A stretch of DNA of 64,000 bases. Source: Polaribacter sp. GTDB taxonomy: Bacteria > Bacteroidota > Bacteroidia > Flavobacteriales > Flavobacteriaceae. The stretch lies in contig NZ_JAHEHX010000021.1 of NCBI RefSeq assembly GCF_024639685.1, positions 186,001 through 250,000 on the forward strand, given 5' to 3'. Position 1 is the first letter of the stretch. Each line of letters begins with the position of its first letter. This document shows positions 46,489 through 56,043 of this stretch, in pieces. Under the pieces are notes generated by a model. It did not search any database and was not told where the DNA came from. It was given only the letters and a program-made list of their open reading frames with translations. Both the position numbers and the translations under genes were made by a program.

Positions 46489-46741
46489 TTTGAAGCTATT
46501 TCCTGCTTTTCGCACTCGCTTTTTTATTCTGAAAAAGAATAAAAAGAGCTCAAACAACTGCTACAAAAAGGGCTAAACTCGTTTGCTTAATTTCTAATTC
46601 TATTTTTATAATGTCAGTTTTGTCATTCCTATATAAAGAATACCTCTAATTTTACTAGCTAAAACATCTACATAATATTGGTGTATGTTTTTCAAATCTA
46701 CTATTAAATTATGGATTCTCACTTTCGTTGGAATAACAAAA
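46489..46741. repeat. Structured non-coding spacer between phnA and ade
   Basis: The 296-base gap 46450-46745 holds no credible gene. At 46489-46574 a segment starting GAAGCTATTTCCTGCTTTTC contains a hairpin TTTTTATTCT-GAAA-AAGAATAAAAA and ends GGGCTAAA. At 46618-46629 TTTTGTCATTCC is an inverted copy (one mismatch) of GGAATAACAAAA at 46730-46741, suggesting a roughly 125-base palindromic repeat element ending next to ade. Confidence 0.5.
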
Positions 46742-46745
46742 GTGG

Positions 46746-48368
46746 TTACTCAACCTCCAAAGATGTAAATTCAAAATTTGCCCCATCAAACAATCCTTTG
46801 TCAGATAGTTTTAAAGATGGTATTACTAGTAACGCCATAAAAGACAAACTCATGTAAGGTGCTTTTAATTGGCTACCCATTTCTTTAGCCATTTTATCTA
46901 ATGATACATAAGCAACTCCAATTTCTTTTGCTGGTTTATCAGACATAATCCCTGCGACTGGTAAAGATACTATTTTTTGTTGGGTTGATGTTACAGCACA
47001 AACTCCACCTCTATTTTCGATAATTAAATTTACAGCTTTACATATCATTTCGTCAGAGACTCCAATTGCGATGATATTATGAGAATCATGACCAACAGAG
47101 CTTGCAATTGCACCTTCTTTTAGTCCGAAATTTTTAATAAATCCTATTGACGGTTCAGCGTTTTTATAACGATTAACAACAGTCATCTTTAAAATATCAG
47201 TATCAATATTCGAAACTAAATTTCCATTTTCAATTAAAGAATCTACTTCTATTTTATTGGTAACTAACTCCCCATCTAAAGCTTTAATTACTTTAATTTT
47301 TGCTGATGAAGATTCAAATTTAAAATCTTCTATTTTCTTTTTATCAGTATTAAAATTATTCAATACTTCAAAACTCACATCTCTTACAAATGATTTACGA
47401 TCCTTAGCAACCAATTCACCATTAATATAGGTTTCTAAAACATTGAATTTCTCTAGATTATCAATAACAATAAAATCAGCAAAATCATCTTTTTGCAATA
47501 AACCAACATCCAAATCATAATGCTTTACAGCATTGATACAGGCTGCTTGTAACACTTTAAAAACATCTATTCCTTTTGCAACTGCCCTTTCACACAATTG
47601 ATTAATGTGGCCCAACAATAAATCATCTGGATGTTTATCATCAGAACAAAACATCATGTTTTCGAAATTATCTGGCAAAAGCTCAATTAAAGCTTCAAAA
47701 TTTTTGGCAGCAGAACCTTCTCTAATAATTACTTTCATTCCTTTTTGTAATTTCTCTTTGGCTTCATCAAAAGAGAAACATTCGTGATCTGTAGAAATAC
47801 CTGCTGCAATATATTTGGTAATCTCGTTACTTCTTAAACCTGGCGCATGCCCATCAATAGGTTTGTTGTTGTTTTTTGCATGCTGTATTTTTGCTAAAAC
47901 TTCTGTATCATCAAAGAGAACTCCAGGATAATTCATCATTTCTGCTAAATATTTAATATCTGGACTTTCCATCATTCTTTTAATATCACCAGCATTAATA
48001 ATTGCTCCTGCACTTTCAAAAGAAGTTGCTGGCACACAACTTGGCGCTCCAAAATTGAATTTCAATGGAACTTTCTTCCCATTTTCTATCATAAAATCTA
48101 CACCTGCCAACCCTAAAACATTCGCAATTTCGTGAGGATCTGAAACGGTTGCAACTGTACCATGGGTTACTGCAATTTTTGCAAACTCAGAAGGCACTAA
48201 CATAGAACTTTCAATATGGATGTGTGCATCTACAAACCCTGGTAAAATGAAAGTTTCTATAGAATGATTAGATTCACGGATTTCTACAATTTTCTCACCT
48301 CTAACCTCAACTTCTCCTTTAGAAATAGTACGATTTTGTATGTCTACTATATTTCCCTGAATTATCAT
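46746..48368 (-). CDS. ade: Adenine deaminase
   Basis: The 540-residue amidohydrolase converts adenine to hypoxanthine. It has [16 protein letters not shown] with the HxH metal site, [58 protein letters not shown] and [13 protein letters not shown] second segment, [20 protein letters not shown], carries the family-typical C-terminal histidines. Its product feeds the Hpt half of the fusion at 42265. Full length for AdeC. Confidence 0.97.
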   Translation of the reverse strand: MIIQGNIVDIQNRTISKGEVEVRGEKIVEIRESNHSIETFILPGFVDAHIHIESSMLVPSEFAKIAVTHGTVATVSDPHEIANVLGLAGVDFMIENGKKVPLKFNFGAPSCVPATSFESAGAIINAGDIKRMMESPDIKYLAEMMNYPGVLFDDTEVLAKIQHAKNNNKPIDGHAPGLRSNEITKYIAAGISTDHECFSFDEAKEKLQKGMKVIIREGSAAKNFEALIELLPDNFENMMFCSDDKHPDDLLLGHINQLCERAVAKGIDVFKVLQAACINAVKHYDLDVGLLQKDDFADFIVIDNLEKFNVLETYINGELVAKDRKSFVRDVSFEVLNNFNTDKKKIEDFKFESSSAKIKVIKALDGELVTNKIEVDSLIENGNLVSNIDTDILKMTVVNRYKNAEPSIGFIKNFGLKEGAIASSVGHDSHNIIAIGVSDEMICKAVNLIIENRGGVCAVTSTQQKIVSLPVAGIMSDKPAKEIGVAYVSLDKMAKEMGSQLKAPYMSLSFMALLVIPSLKLSDKGLFDGANFEFTSLEVE

Positions 48369-48447
48369 TTTTATTGCTTTTACACAAAACTACAAATAAT
48401 AGAAAGAGGATTTCTTAAAATGTAAATAGAATATTCTATTTTTGAAT

Positions 48448-49161
48448 ATGGATAGAAAAATACAGTATAAAGAATTTAAGAACTGGGCAGAAAAACACCA
48501 ATTCTCTCTTAACGATTTGTTTCCAACTATTAGGAAAACTAAGGTATATCATATAGATTTAAGTAAAGAAAATACCACTGTAAGAACTGAAGCTGAATTT
48601 AATAACCCTGTATCTTTTAAAGGTAAATTAGCTGAAATTCAAGAAAAAAATGCGGATACTATTATTACTGGTGGTTATTTAGAAAAACGATCATTATATA
48701 CTTCAGATATTTACAATTCAGAGAACTCTACAGAGAAGAGAAATATACATTTAGGGATAGATTTTTGGTTGGCAGGAGGTACTGCAATTCATGCTTTTTT
48801 AGAAGGGGAAGTAGTGTGTGCTGTTCATCAAAAATCTCATAAAGGTTATGGAGGTTTTATGATTTTAAAACATAAAATTGATAATCTAGAATTTTATACT
48901 TTATATGGCCATCTTTCTGAAGAAAGTATAAATAAATGTACTGTTGGCAATCCATTAAAAAAAGGGGATAAAATTGGTATTCTTGGCACCTATGAAGAAA
49001 ATGGGTCTTGGGTACCTCATTTACATTTTCAAATAATGCTTTCTTTATTAGATTATAAAGATGATTTTCCAGGCGTGGCATTAGAAAGTGAAATTGATTT
49101 TTGGAGAGAAATGTGCCCTAATCCTAATTACCTCATTAAAAGCAAAGCTTTGAACCAATAG
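48448..49161 (+). CDS. M23-type peptidase domain protein without signal peptide
   Basis: I use ATG 48448 (MDRKIQYKEFKNWAEKHQF); a TTG two codons earlier is less likely. The M23/LytM zinc site is visible as IHLGIDFWLAGG (H, D), then TLYGHLSEESI and PHLHFQIM. No signal peptide or lipobox exists, which is unusual for a cell-wall endopeptidase, so the substrate may be cytoplasmic or intracellular. A TATTTTTG -7 box at 48437-48444 ends just 3 bases before the ATG. The true start or promoter therefore remains uncertain. Confidence 0.82.
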   Translation: MDRKIQYKEFKNWAEKHQFSLNDLFPTIRKTKVYHIDLSKENTTVRTEAEFNNPVSFKGKLAEIQEKNADTIITGGYLEKRSLYTSDIYNSENSTEKRNIHLGIDFWLAGGTAIHAFLEGEVVCAVHQKSHKGYGGFMILKHKIDNLEFYTLYGHLSEESINKCTVGNPLKKGDKIGILGTYEENGSWVPHLHFQIMLSLLDYKDDFPGVALESEIDFWREMCPNPNYLIKSKALNQ

Positions 49162-49170
49162 CATAATTTA

Positions 49171-49719
49171 TTATTTAGGATAAAGAACTAGATCTAACGA
49201 AATATCAAATTGATTTTTATCTGCTATATGTCTTATAGGTGTAAAAAAATTAAGGCCTATTTTTTTGCAATCTTTTCTACAATTAGATAAAAATCGATCA
49301 TAAAAACCCTTGCCATAACCAACTCTGTAGTTGTTTTTATCTGAAATTAAAAGCGGAACAAAAACTATATCTAAATCTATCTCTTTTGCTTGAACTGCAT
49401 TTTTAGGTTCTGGAATTCCATATTTATTCAATTCAATCTGAGTGTCGTTTTCTAAATAAAAATGAGTTAAAGTGTTGTTTATAAAATTACTTTTAGACAC
49501 TACGATTTGAATATTTTTACTTCTAAAATAATCGATAATTGGTTTTGTATCAATCTCTTTAAATTTTTCTAATGTTAAAAAAACATGAATGATTTTAACG
49601 CTTGATATATCTAAATCATAAATTTGCTGATAAATATTTTGTTGCAAATTCTGAGTGTCAGAAAAAGATAAATCTTGCCTTTTTTGTTTGAATATTTTTC
49701 GAAGTTCTGTTTTTAGCAT
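49171..49719 (-). CDS. 5-formyltetrahydrofolate cyclo-ligase
   Basis: The 182-residue enzyme turns 5-formyl-THF into methenyl-THF using ATP. It has the N-terminal KTELRKIFKQKRQDLS, the folate/ATP site around DLDIVFVPLLISDKNNYRVG and the signature YGKGFYDRFLS. It is 1 base downstream of the mmcQ-like gene, suggesting one transcript. Confidence 0.93.
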   Translation of the reverse strand: MLKTELRKIFKQKRQDLSFSDTQNLQQNIYQQIYDLDISSVKIIHVFLTLEKFKEIDTKPIIDYFRSKNIQIVVSKSNFINNTLTHFYLENDTQIELNKYGIPEPKNAVQAKEIDLDIVFVPLLISDKNNYRVGYGKGFYDRFLSNCRKDCKKIGLNFFTPIRHIADKNQFDISLDLVLYPK

Positions 49720-49720
49720 C

Positions 49721-50089
49721 TTACAAACTTTCTAATTCAGTTTTTGCTTTTTTAGTAAGACCTTTTACAACTAAATCATAAGAATGATTTATCAATTGAT
49801 AAACCATTTCAGTAGAAACATCAGCATTGTTTATAATAACAGAGTTCCAATGTTTTTTATTCATATGATATCCCGCTGAAATACCATCATATTCAGACCT
49901 TAAATTTATTGCTTTTTCTGGATCACATTTTAAGCCGATAGCAAATTCTCCTTTTTCCCAAGCATTTAGGTTTACAACAGCAAATATTTTTTGCTTTACT
50001 TTAAAAACCAAAGTAACATCATCGAAAGGAAAATGTTCTGTAACTCCTTTCTTACTAATGCAAGAATCTCTTAATTGCGCTATGTTCAT
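49721..50089 (-). CDS. MmcQ/YjbR-family protein
   Basis: The 122-residue protein belongs to the CyaY-like MmcQ/YjbR family: ISKKGVTEHFPFDDVTLVFK, VNLNAWEKGEFAIGLKCDP, then GYHMNKKHWNSVII. Members bind DNA or act as small single-domain proteins of uncertain role. It is the first gene of a pair with the folate enzyme and is divergent from corA. Confidence 0.88.
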   Translation of the reverse strand: MNIAQLRDSCISKKGVTEHFPFDDVTLVFKVKQKIFAVVNLNAWEKGEFAIGLKCDPEKAINLRSEYDGISAGYHMNKKHWNSVIINNADVSTEMVYQLINHSYDLVVKGLTKKAKTELESL

Positions 50090-50136
50090 TTTTAATAATG
50101 TATCTTTATAATACCAAATTTACAATTATTTTGCAC

Positions 50137-51117
50137 ATGAAAAGTGAATTTTTAAAGCAGACTTCGTTGATCAGCTATTCTAAAAAAAACTATGAAAAAT
50201 TAAGCTACATAGCTATTTCTGATATTATTCTTAGTAATACAACACCATTTACTGAATGGCTAAATACCTATGGAATAACATATAGAGAAGATTATAAAAA
50301 AGTAATAACTAATAATAAATTAGATGATTTTTTAATAAAGTTATTTATGGATAAAGAACATTCTAATAAAGTAATTTTATTGAATGATTTGGTTTTTATA
50401 AGTACAAGAGTTTTAAAAACGGAAAGCAGAGCATTAGATTCTGAACAAATGTTCTTTATTATATCTTCTGGTTTTTTGTGGAGTATTCAAGAAAAAGAAG
50501 GTGACTATTTTAATTGGATTCGCGAAAGAATTGAGAGCAATAGTGGCATTGTTCGTAGAAAAAAAGCAGATTATTTGTTGTTTTTAATTTTAGAATCTAT
50601 TGTTGACAATTACGAAGAAACCTATCAAAAAAATGCAGAACTAAGTACTTCTATTTTAGAAGCAGAAAATATAAAACCAACACCAGATTTTACAGCTAAA
50701 GTTGAAAAAAGAAAACAGGAATTATTTAATTTTAAAAAAGCTACTTTAAGTCTAAAAGACACAATTATTAAACTAGAAAAAATAAAAATTAACAATTTTG
50801 ATATTAAATATTTTAGCGAACTAAAAGAGCAAACAAATAATTTGATCTCTAATATCGATTTTGAATTGCAAGAGCTCGAAAGCAAAATAAATTTGATTTT
50901 TAGCATACAAGGCCATCGTTTAAATGAAGTAATGAAAACGCTTACAATATTATCTGTAATATTTATTCCGCTTACTTTTTTAGCAGGAATTTACGGAATG
51001 AATTTCGAACACATTCCAGAGCTTAAATTTAAATATGGTTATTTTATGTTACTTGGAATTATGGTCTTAGTAACCATTATTTCTATTTGGTATTTTAAGC
51101 GTAAAAAGTGGTTTTAA
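50137..51117 (+). CDS. corA: CorA-family divalent cation channel
   Basis: The protein has a long soluble N-terminal domain with helices (about 1-250) and two membrane helices at the end: VIFIPLTFLAGIYGMNF with the GMN selectivity motif, and YFMLLGIMVLVTIISIWYF. The GMN is followed by EHIPEL, a short acidic loop. It imports Mg2+ (or Co2+/Ni2+) as a pentamer. I use ATG 50137; a start at 50098 would place 13 residues over a TTATTTTG promoter-like box. Confidence 0.92.
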   Translation: MKSEFLKQTSLISYSKKNYEKLSYIAISDIILSNTTPFTEWLNTYGITYREDYKKVITNNKLDDFLIKLFMDKEHSNKVILLNDLVFISTRVLKTESRALDSEQMFFIISSGFLWSIQEKEGDYFNWIRERIESNSGIVRRKKADYLLFLILESIVDNYEETYQKNAELSTSILEAENIKPTPDFTAKVEKRKQELFNFKKATLSLKDTIIKLEKIKINNFDIKYFSELKEQTNNLISNIDFELQELESKINLIFSIQGHRLNEVMKTLTILSVIFIPLTFLAGIYGMNFEHIPELKFKYGYFMLLGIMVLVTIISIWYFKRKKWF

Positions 51118-51174
51118 ATTTTATGGGTATATAATTTCAAAGAATTTAATAAATTAAGAGAATAGCTTTTATTT

Positions 51175-52119
51175 CTAGTTACTTAAAAAAGATCTTAAAA
51201 CATCCAAACTCTCTTTTGGATTTTCTTCCATAGGCACATGACCAGAATTTTCTAATACTACTAATTTAGAGTTTTGCATTATACTATCCATACGTTTTCC
51301 ATTATATAAAGGAATCCAATTATCTTGTGCACCCCAAATTAATAATGTTGGTGTTTGCACATTTTTTAGTTTCTCAAAATTTGCTTTTGAGCCTTGTTTA
51401 AAATCCATTCTTGCTCTATCTATAAAGGCTTGTCGGTTTCCTTCTCTTAAAGCCATTTTATGGTATCTACTAACTAAATTATCTGTGATTTTTTTGTAAT
51501 CTGCATAAACCTCTTGCATATTTTTATTGATAAAAAACTTTGGAGTTATGTGTAAAAATAAGTTACTTAAAACTGGCATTTTTGCCATTTTAAAAACAGC
51601 TGGCTGTGGCTTATTTGTTGGCAAGCCACTAGAGGCTACCAAAATTAATTTATTAACTTTAATGGGATGTTCTGCTGCATAATTCCAAGCAATATTACCT
51701 CCTAAAGAATTACCTGCCAAATGAAAACTATCAATAGCTATTTCGTTTAAAAATTGATCTAAAAAGGTTGTGTATGTGTTTATGGAATAATCTGCAGTTT
51801 CATTTGGACCTGTTAAACCAAAAGCAGGCAAATCCATTCTAATTATAGTGTTGGTTTTCTTTAATTCTTTAGTCCAATCATCCCAAGTATGCAAAGAAGA
51901 TGCTGTTCCATGAATTAAAACAATTGGAAAACCTTCTCCTTCAATTCTGTAATGCACTTGCATACCATCAACTTCTATAAACTTAGAGTATTGATTAGCA
52001 TATTCTACCTTTAAATCATCAACAGAAATATCTGAATATACTATACTATTTATTGCTAAAATTAAAGCAATTAGAATCGTATATAACCAATATTTTCTTT
52101 TAGACGATTTGGATTTCAT
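51175..52119 (-). CDS. Membrane-anchored alpha/beta hydrolase
   Basis: The 314-residue protein has an N-terminal hydrophobic anchor (YWLYTILIALILAINSIVY) and an alpha/beta hydrolase core: IVLIHGTASSLHTWDDW (oxyanion), LAGNSLGGNIAW with the nucleophile Ser, and a catalytic His in VVLENSGHVPMEENP. The Asp is likely in LLIWGAQDNWIPL. It hydrolyses an ester or related bond; the substrate is unknown. It begins 1 base after the cyclase-family gene, so the two likely form an operon. Confidence 0.9.
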   Translation of the reverse strand: MKSKSSKRKYWLYTILIALILAINSIVYSDISVDDLKVEYANQYSKFIEVDGMQVHYRIEGEGFPIVLIHGTASSLHTWDDWTKELKKTNTIIRMDLPAFGLTGPNETADYSINTYTTFLDQFLNEIAIDSFHLAGNSLGGNIAWNYAAEHPIKVNKLILVASSGLPTNKPQPAVFKMAKMPVLSNLFLHITPKFFINKNMQEVYADYKKITDNLVSRYHKMALREGNRQAFIDRARMDFKQGSKANFEKLKNVQTPTLLIWGAQDNWIPLYNGKRMDSIMQNSKLVVLENSGHVPMEENPKESLDVLRSFLSN

Positions 52120-52869
52120 TTACTTATTAATTTTATACAAAATAGGTTTACTTGGTGTAGCATCATTCTCAAAAGGTGCAACCATTAAGTTTAATAAATA
52201 CTCACCATCTGTAACATCATTTGGTACGTAAATGAATTCTGTAATTGTAGCATCCATTCTTAAAGGTCCATTAGTATTCCAAAAGGCATTATGTGCTAAT
52301 AACTTTCCTTCATCTTTTTCTTTATCTACAGAAGGAAGGTCTACCAATAAATGCTTTATGTTTTTCTGTTTTAAAAATTCAGCGGTTTCCTCTAATAAAT
52401 ACGTAGGGTTTGTATTTGAGTACTGCATGCTTTTTTTATCGGATAAATTTGGTAATGTTCTAATAATCACAGCATCTCTTTTCTTATTTCTTAAGGCCAT
52501 TTTTAGCTGTTTTGTTGCTATAACCATATCACCATCAACCTCTATAGGTGCAATTGTAATTAACTCTGCTAAATGAAAGTAATGCTTTAGATTTTGATTT
52601 ACAGAATGTACTTTCTTTGTGATATGACCAACACATTCTGTGTGTGTTATATGAGAATGAGGGTTAAAATGTATAGAGTTGAAATTAACAACTGCACCAT
52701 TTTCTACAGAAATATTTTCGCCTTCAGACTCTTCAGGAAAAATCTTTGGCTCTTTTAAATACCAAGCATTTACATTTTGCTTAGTAGCATTTATTGCAAT
52801 TGAAATATCTATAGGTTTAGAAACATCTATTTCTATTTTTCTTGAATTGTATTCTATTATTGCTTTCAT
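52120..52869 (-). CDS. Cyclase-family (kynurenine formamidase-like) protein
   Basis: The 249-residue protein fits the metal-dependent cyclase/arylformamidase family. Its motif HFNPHSHITHTECVGH (around 72-87) replaces the usual H-x-G-T-H-x-D with a related His cluster. Further conserved parts are AVIIRTLPN and LLVDLPSVDKEKDEGKLLAH. It may hydrolyse an N-formyl or lactone substrate. A role in tryptophan (kynurenine) breakdown is only one possibility. Adjacent to an alpha/beta hydrolase. Confidence 0.78.
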   Translation of the reverse strand: MKAIIEYNSRKIEIDVSKPIDISIAINATKQNVNAWYLKEPKIFPEESEGENISVENGAVVNFNSIHFNPHSHITHTECVGHITKKVHSVNQNLKHYFHLAELITIAPIEVDGDMVIATKQLKMALRNKKRDAVIIRTLPNLSDKKSMQYSNTNPTYLLEETAEFLKQKNIKHLLVDLPSVDKEKDEGKLLAHNAFWNTNGPLRMDATITEFIYVPNDVTDGEYLLNLMVAPFENDATPSKPILYKINK

Positions 52870-52906
52870 AATTACTGCTTGTAATTCTGTATTTTTTAAT
52901 TGATAA

Positions 52907-54040
52907 TTATTTTAAGTTTAGCATAAATAAATCTGAAGCCAAACCATCTGATAAAAATTTACCTTTTCTAGTTGTTTTTAAAACATCATTTTCAATACAC
53001 AGCAATTCTTGATCTATATATTTCTGTACTTGCATTTTAAGGTATTTTGCATAATTACCTCCAAAATCTGATTCAATTTTAGAAAAAGAAACACCCCAAA
53101 TTGTGCGCAAACCAGTCATAACATATTCGTTATACCTATCTATAACGGAGAGTGTTTCTCTTTGAATTGGTAATTTATTTTCTACAATATCTTTAATGTA
53201 TTTTGTATTATTCTGAACATTCCAACTACGTTGTATACCATCAAAAGAATGAGCTGCTGGACCAATACCTAAATATGATTTACCTAACCAATATGCTGAA
53301 TTATTCTTACTAAAAAAATTCTCTTTACCAAAGTTAGAAAGTTCATAATGTATAAAACCAGCTGCATTTAATTCGTCTGTAAGAATTAGAAATTGTTCTT
53401 CTGCTTTATCATCGTCTACATTTTTAATGACACCTTTATCTATAAAACGTTCTAGAGCTGTATTTGGCTCTACAGTTAGTGCATAACTAGATATATGAGG
53501 CACACCAAAACTAAGTGCTGTTAAAATATTACTTGTCCACTGCTCATTAGAACAATCAGGTATTCCGTAAATTAAATCTACAGAAATATTAGAAAAATAT
53601 TGAGTAGCAATTTGCAGACATTTTTTAGATTCCTCTGCATTGTGTGCTCTATTCATTAGCTTTAAATCTCTCTCAAAAAAAGACTGCACACCAATACTTA
53701 ATCTATTAATTTTTGATGCTGCTAATTCTTTTATTTTTTCTTCTGATAAGTCATCAGGATTGGCTTCTAACGTAATTTCAGGATACTCAACAACATCGAA
53801 ACTACTGTAAACAGCTTCAATTAACCTATTTATCTCTTCAGTTGATAAAATACTAGGAGTTCCACCTCCAAAATAAATGGTTTCTACAACATCATTATTC
53901 AATTCAGATTTACGCAACTCAATTTCTTTAACCAAACAATCTAAAAGTTCTTTTTTCTTTTTTAAGGATGTAGAAAAATAAAAGTTGCAGTAATAACAAG
54001 CTTGTTTACAAAATGGGATATGTATGTATATTCCAATCAT
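52907..54040 (-). CDS. hemW: Heme chaperone HemW (radical SAM)
   Basis: The 377-residue protein begins GIYIHIPFCKQACYYCNFYF with the C-x3-C-x2-C iron-sulfur motif plus the fourth Cys-free CNF pattern of HemW. It continues with TIYFGGGTPSILS, TLEANPDDLS, RLSIGVQSFFERDLKLMNR and DLIYGIPD. It binds heme and a 4Fe-4S cluster and delivers heme to respiratory proteins; it was once called HemN-like. It overlaps ruvC by 4 bases. Confidence 0.95.
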   Translation of the reverse strand: MIGIYIHIPFCKQACYYCNFYFSTSLKKKKELLDCLVKEIELRKSELNNDVVETIYFGGGTPSILSTEEINRLIEAVYSSFDVVEYPEITLEANPDDLSEEKIKELAASKINRLSIGVQSFFERDLKLMNRAHNAEESKKCLQIATQYFSNISVDLIYGIPDCSNEQWTSNILTALSFGVPHISSYALTVEPNTALERFIDKGVIKNVDDDKAEEQFLILTDELNAAGFIHYELSNFGKENFFSKNNSAYWLGKSYLGIGPAAHSFDGIQRSWNVQNNTKYIKDIVENKLPIQRETLSVIDRYNEYVMTGLRTIWGVSFSKIESDFGGNYAKYLKMQVQKYIDQELLCIENDVLKTTRKGKFLSDGLASDLFMLNLK

Positions 54041-54591
54041 TTTTTTACCCTTTTTTCATTCTGTTTTACAAAGCTTGCCCAGCCAGAATAATTTTTACCA
54101 CCAACTACTTTACCTGAATTATAATAGTGACAAACTGCTGCTGCTAAACCATCTGTTGCATCTAAATTTTTGGGCAATGTTTTAAGGTTTAAAAGAGATT
54201 TTAGCATTAAAGCCACTTGCTCTTTACTAGCATTACCATTCCCTGTAATTGCCATTTTAATTTTTTTGGGCAGATATTCTGTTATTGGCACTTCTCTAGA
54301 TAAACCAGCAGCCATTGCTACACCTTGTGCTCTACCTAACTTTAACATAGATTGCACATTCTTACCAAAAAAAGGCGCTTCAATTGCAATCTCGTCTGGA
54401 TGATAGGTATCTATAAGTTCTATAGTTCTTTCAAATATTAATTTCAGCTTTAAATAATGATCATCGTACTTTTTTAGAATTAATTCGTTCATTTGAATAA
54501 ATTCCATTTTTTTACCCACAATTTTTATGAGACCAAATCCCATAATTGTTGTTCCTGGATCAATACCTAAAATAATTTTTTCAGTTGCCAA
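54037..54591 (-). CDS. ruvC: Holliday junction resolvase RuvC (TTG start)
   Basis: The 184-residue protein has the RuvC catalytic acids in IILGIDPGTT (D11), IAIEAPFFGKNVQSM and LDATDGLAAAVCHYY. The first residues can only be read from a TTG at 54591: the first downstream Met lies after D11, and a stop codon sits two codons upstream. A 44-codon membrane ORF ends with that stop, in the same frame, implying translational reinitiation. RuvC cuts four-way junctions with RuvAB. Confidence 0.93.
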   Translation of the reverse strand: MATEKIILGIDPGTTIMGFGLIKIVGKKMEFIQMNELILKKYDDHYLKLKLIFERTIELIDTYHPDEIAIEAPFFGKNVQSMLKLGRAQGVAMAAGLSREVPITEYLPKKIKMAITGNGNASKEQVALMLKSLLNLKTLPKNLDATDGLAAAVCHYYNSGKVVGGKNYSGWASFVKQNEKRVKK

Positions 54592-54594
54592 ATA

Positions 54595-54729
54595 TTAATT
54601 GAATAATGAATTTAAAAGAGATTCTGCATTAAACCATAAAAATAGAATGACAGCTAATAATAATACTAAAAACAATCCTTTTTTAGGTTTCGATTCTTTT
54701 TTTCTACCAAATTTTCTTTTAAACTCCAT
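54595..54729 (-). CDS. 44-residue single-span membrane protein upstream of ruvC
   Basis: MEFKRKFGRKKESKPKKG is a Lys/Arg-rich head followed by one hydrophobic helix (LFLVLLLAVILFLWF) and a short tail, AESLLNSLFN. The stop lies 3 bases before the ruvC TTG and in its frame. The positive head predicts a cytoplasmic N-terminus. The ORF begins 8 bases after mnmD. I do not recognise a family. Confidence 0.6.
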   Translation of the reverse strand: MEFKRKFGRKKESKPKKGLFLVLLLAVILFLWFNAESLLNSLFN

Positions 54730-54737
54730 TGTTTTAT

Positions 54738-55409
54738 TTAGCTTTTAGTTGCTCTAAGCATTTCTCTTTTTCCTGGTGGCCCTTCTAATCTTTCTACTGT
54801 AAAACCTACAACTTGCATAGCTCTTCTAACACTGCCCTTTGCAGAATAAGTAGTTAAAATTCCGCCTTTTTTTAAAGCAATATACATTTTCTTAAAAATG
54901 CTTTCAGTCCATAATTCTGGTTGATTTTTAGCACCAAAAGCATCAAAATAAATTAAGTTAAATACATCTACGTCATTAATATGCTCAAAAAACTGCTTTC
55001 TCTTTAAAAGTTGAAAGTTGGAAGAAATTGTATGTTTTTCTTCCCAAGCAACTTCATGCATTTGTTTAAAATCTTTTTTAAAAGCTAAGGCATTTAATTC
55101 AGACACATAATTTAAACTTTCTATTTCGTTTTCAGATACAGGATAGGCTTCTACCCCAACATATGAAACAGATATATTTTTCTTCTTAGTCTCTAAATAC
55201 GTTATAAATGAATTTAAACCAGTACCAAAACCAATTTCTAAAATTGATAATTGCTTTTCTGATTTTTCTAAATATTTATACAAACCCGTTTTTATAAAAA
55301 CGTGTTTTGCCTCTTGTATTGCACCATGTTTGGAATGATATTGTTCATCCCAATCTGGAAGGTGAATACTAGTTGAACCATCAGATGTTATAAAAACTTC
55401 TCTCTTCAA
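54738..55409 (-). CDS. mnmD: tRNA 5-methylaminomethyl-2-thiouridine methyltransferase MnmD
   Basis: The 223-residue SAM methyltransferase shows SILEIGFGTGLNSFITYLE (SAM loop), FNLIYFDAFGAKNQPELW and the late segment LEGPPGKREMLRA typical of MnmD/MnmC(m). It finishes wobble-uridine modification of tRNAs (nm5s2U to mnm5s2U). It lacks the MnmC oxidase half, as in other bacteria with stand-alone MnmD. Encoded 6 bases after the DUF4920 gene. Confidence 0.92.
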   Translation of the reverse strand: MKREVFITSDGSTSIHLPDWDEQYHSKHGAIQEAKHVFIKTGLYKYLEKSEKQLSILEIGFGTGLNSFITYLETKKKNISVSYVGVEAYPVSENEIESLNYVSELNALAFKKDFKQMHEVAWEEKHTISSNFQLLKRKQFFEHINDVDVFNLIYFDAFGAKNQPELWTESIFKKMYIALKKGGILTTYSAKGSVRRAMQVVGFTVERLEGPPGKREMLRATKS

Positions 55410-55415
55410 TAGTAA

Positions 55416-55925
55416 TTATTTCTTCATTAAAACACCATTTGCTTCAAAAGCAAATTCATTTTTTGGCTCTGTAATTAATGCAATTTCTTCTTCAGTTTTA
55501 CCTGCATCCTCTGCATAATGTCTTAATTCATCTACAGAAGTTTCTTTTACAAATGCTTTACCAGCTACTATAACTTCTTTCTCTTTTGAATCTAAAGGTA
55601 TGAAAAATCCGTAATCTTTAAAACGAACCATAGTTTCAGTTTCTGAATCTAAAGGTAACTTCATCCAACACCCTTTTTTAGAACAAACTTCATTAATTTT
55701 TGATGCAAATTTTGCGTCAATAGTGTCTCCAACATTCATGTTTTCGAACTTAGCTAACATCTCATCAGAAGTCATTACTGCATCATCACTTATTTTATCA
55801 CCAAAAGAATTGTAACTTTCTGCGATAACCTCTACATTTTTTGTTTCAGATTTATCTGTTTTTTCACTCTTACAAGCAGTTGCTACCAACAAAAAAACAA
55901 CACATAATTGAATTATATTTTTCAT
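55416..55925 (-). CDS. DUF4920-type lipoprotein
   Basis: I start at ATG 55925 (MKNIIQLCVVFLLVATAC), which gives a clean lipoprotein signal. The mature part matches the DUF4920 pattern SYNSFGDKISDDAV, GDTIDAKFASKINEVCSKKG, CWMKLPLDS and VRFKDYGFFIPLD. The domain resembles an OB-fold; ligand and function are unknown. Monocistronic or with mnmD. Confidence 0.82.
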   Translation of the reverse strand: MKNIIQLCVVFLLVATACKSEKTDKSETKNVEVIAESYNSFGDKISDDAVMTSDEMLAKFENMNVGDTIDAKFASKINEVCSKKGCWMKLPLDSETETMVRFKDYGFFIPLDSKEKEVIVAGKAFVKETSVDELRHYAEDAGKTEEEIALITEPKNEFAFEANGVLMKK

Positions 55926-56014
55926 ATTATAATTATTTAACATATTTATTACAAAAGTAATAAATTTAACAACAAAACTAGGTCTTTGTATAAGAATTGG
56001 ATAAATAAATTATG

Positions 56015-56022
56015 TACATTTG
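56015..56022 (+). promoter_or_regulatory. -7 box of ilvE
   Basis: TACATTTG fits TAnnTTTG, 21 bases before the ATG at 56044. Candidate TTG elements upstream have non-standard spacing. Confidence 0.55.
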
Positions 56023-56043
56023 CAGTCTAAAATTCAACTTAAA

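Noticed and set aside
46520..46560. Intrinsic terminator in the phnA-ade gap
   Set aside because: The hairpin TTTTTATTCT/AAGAATAAAAA lacks a G+C-rich stem and a clear T-tract at the right distance from either gene, so it is kept only as part of the spacer.
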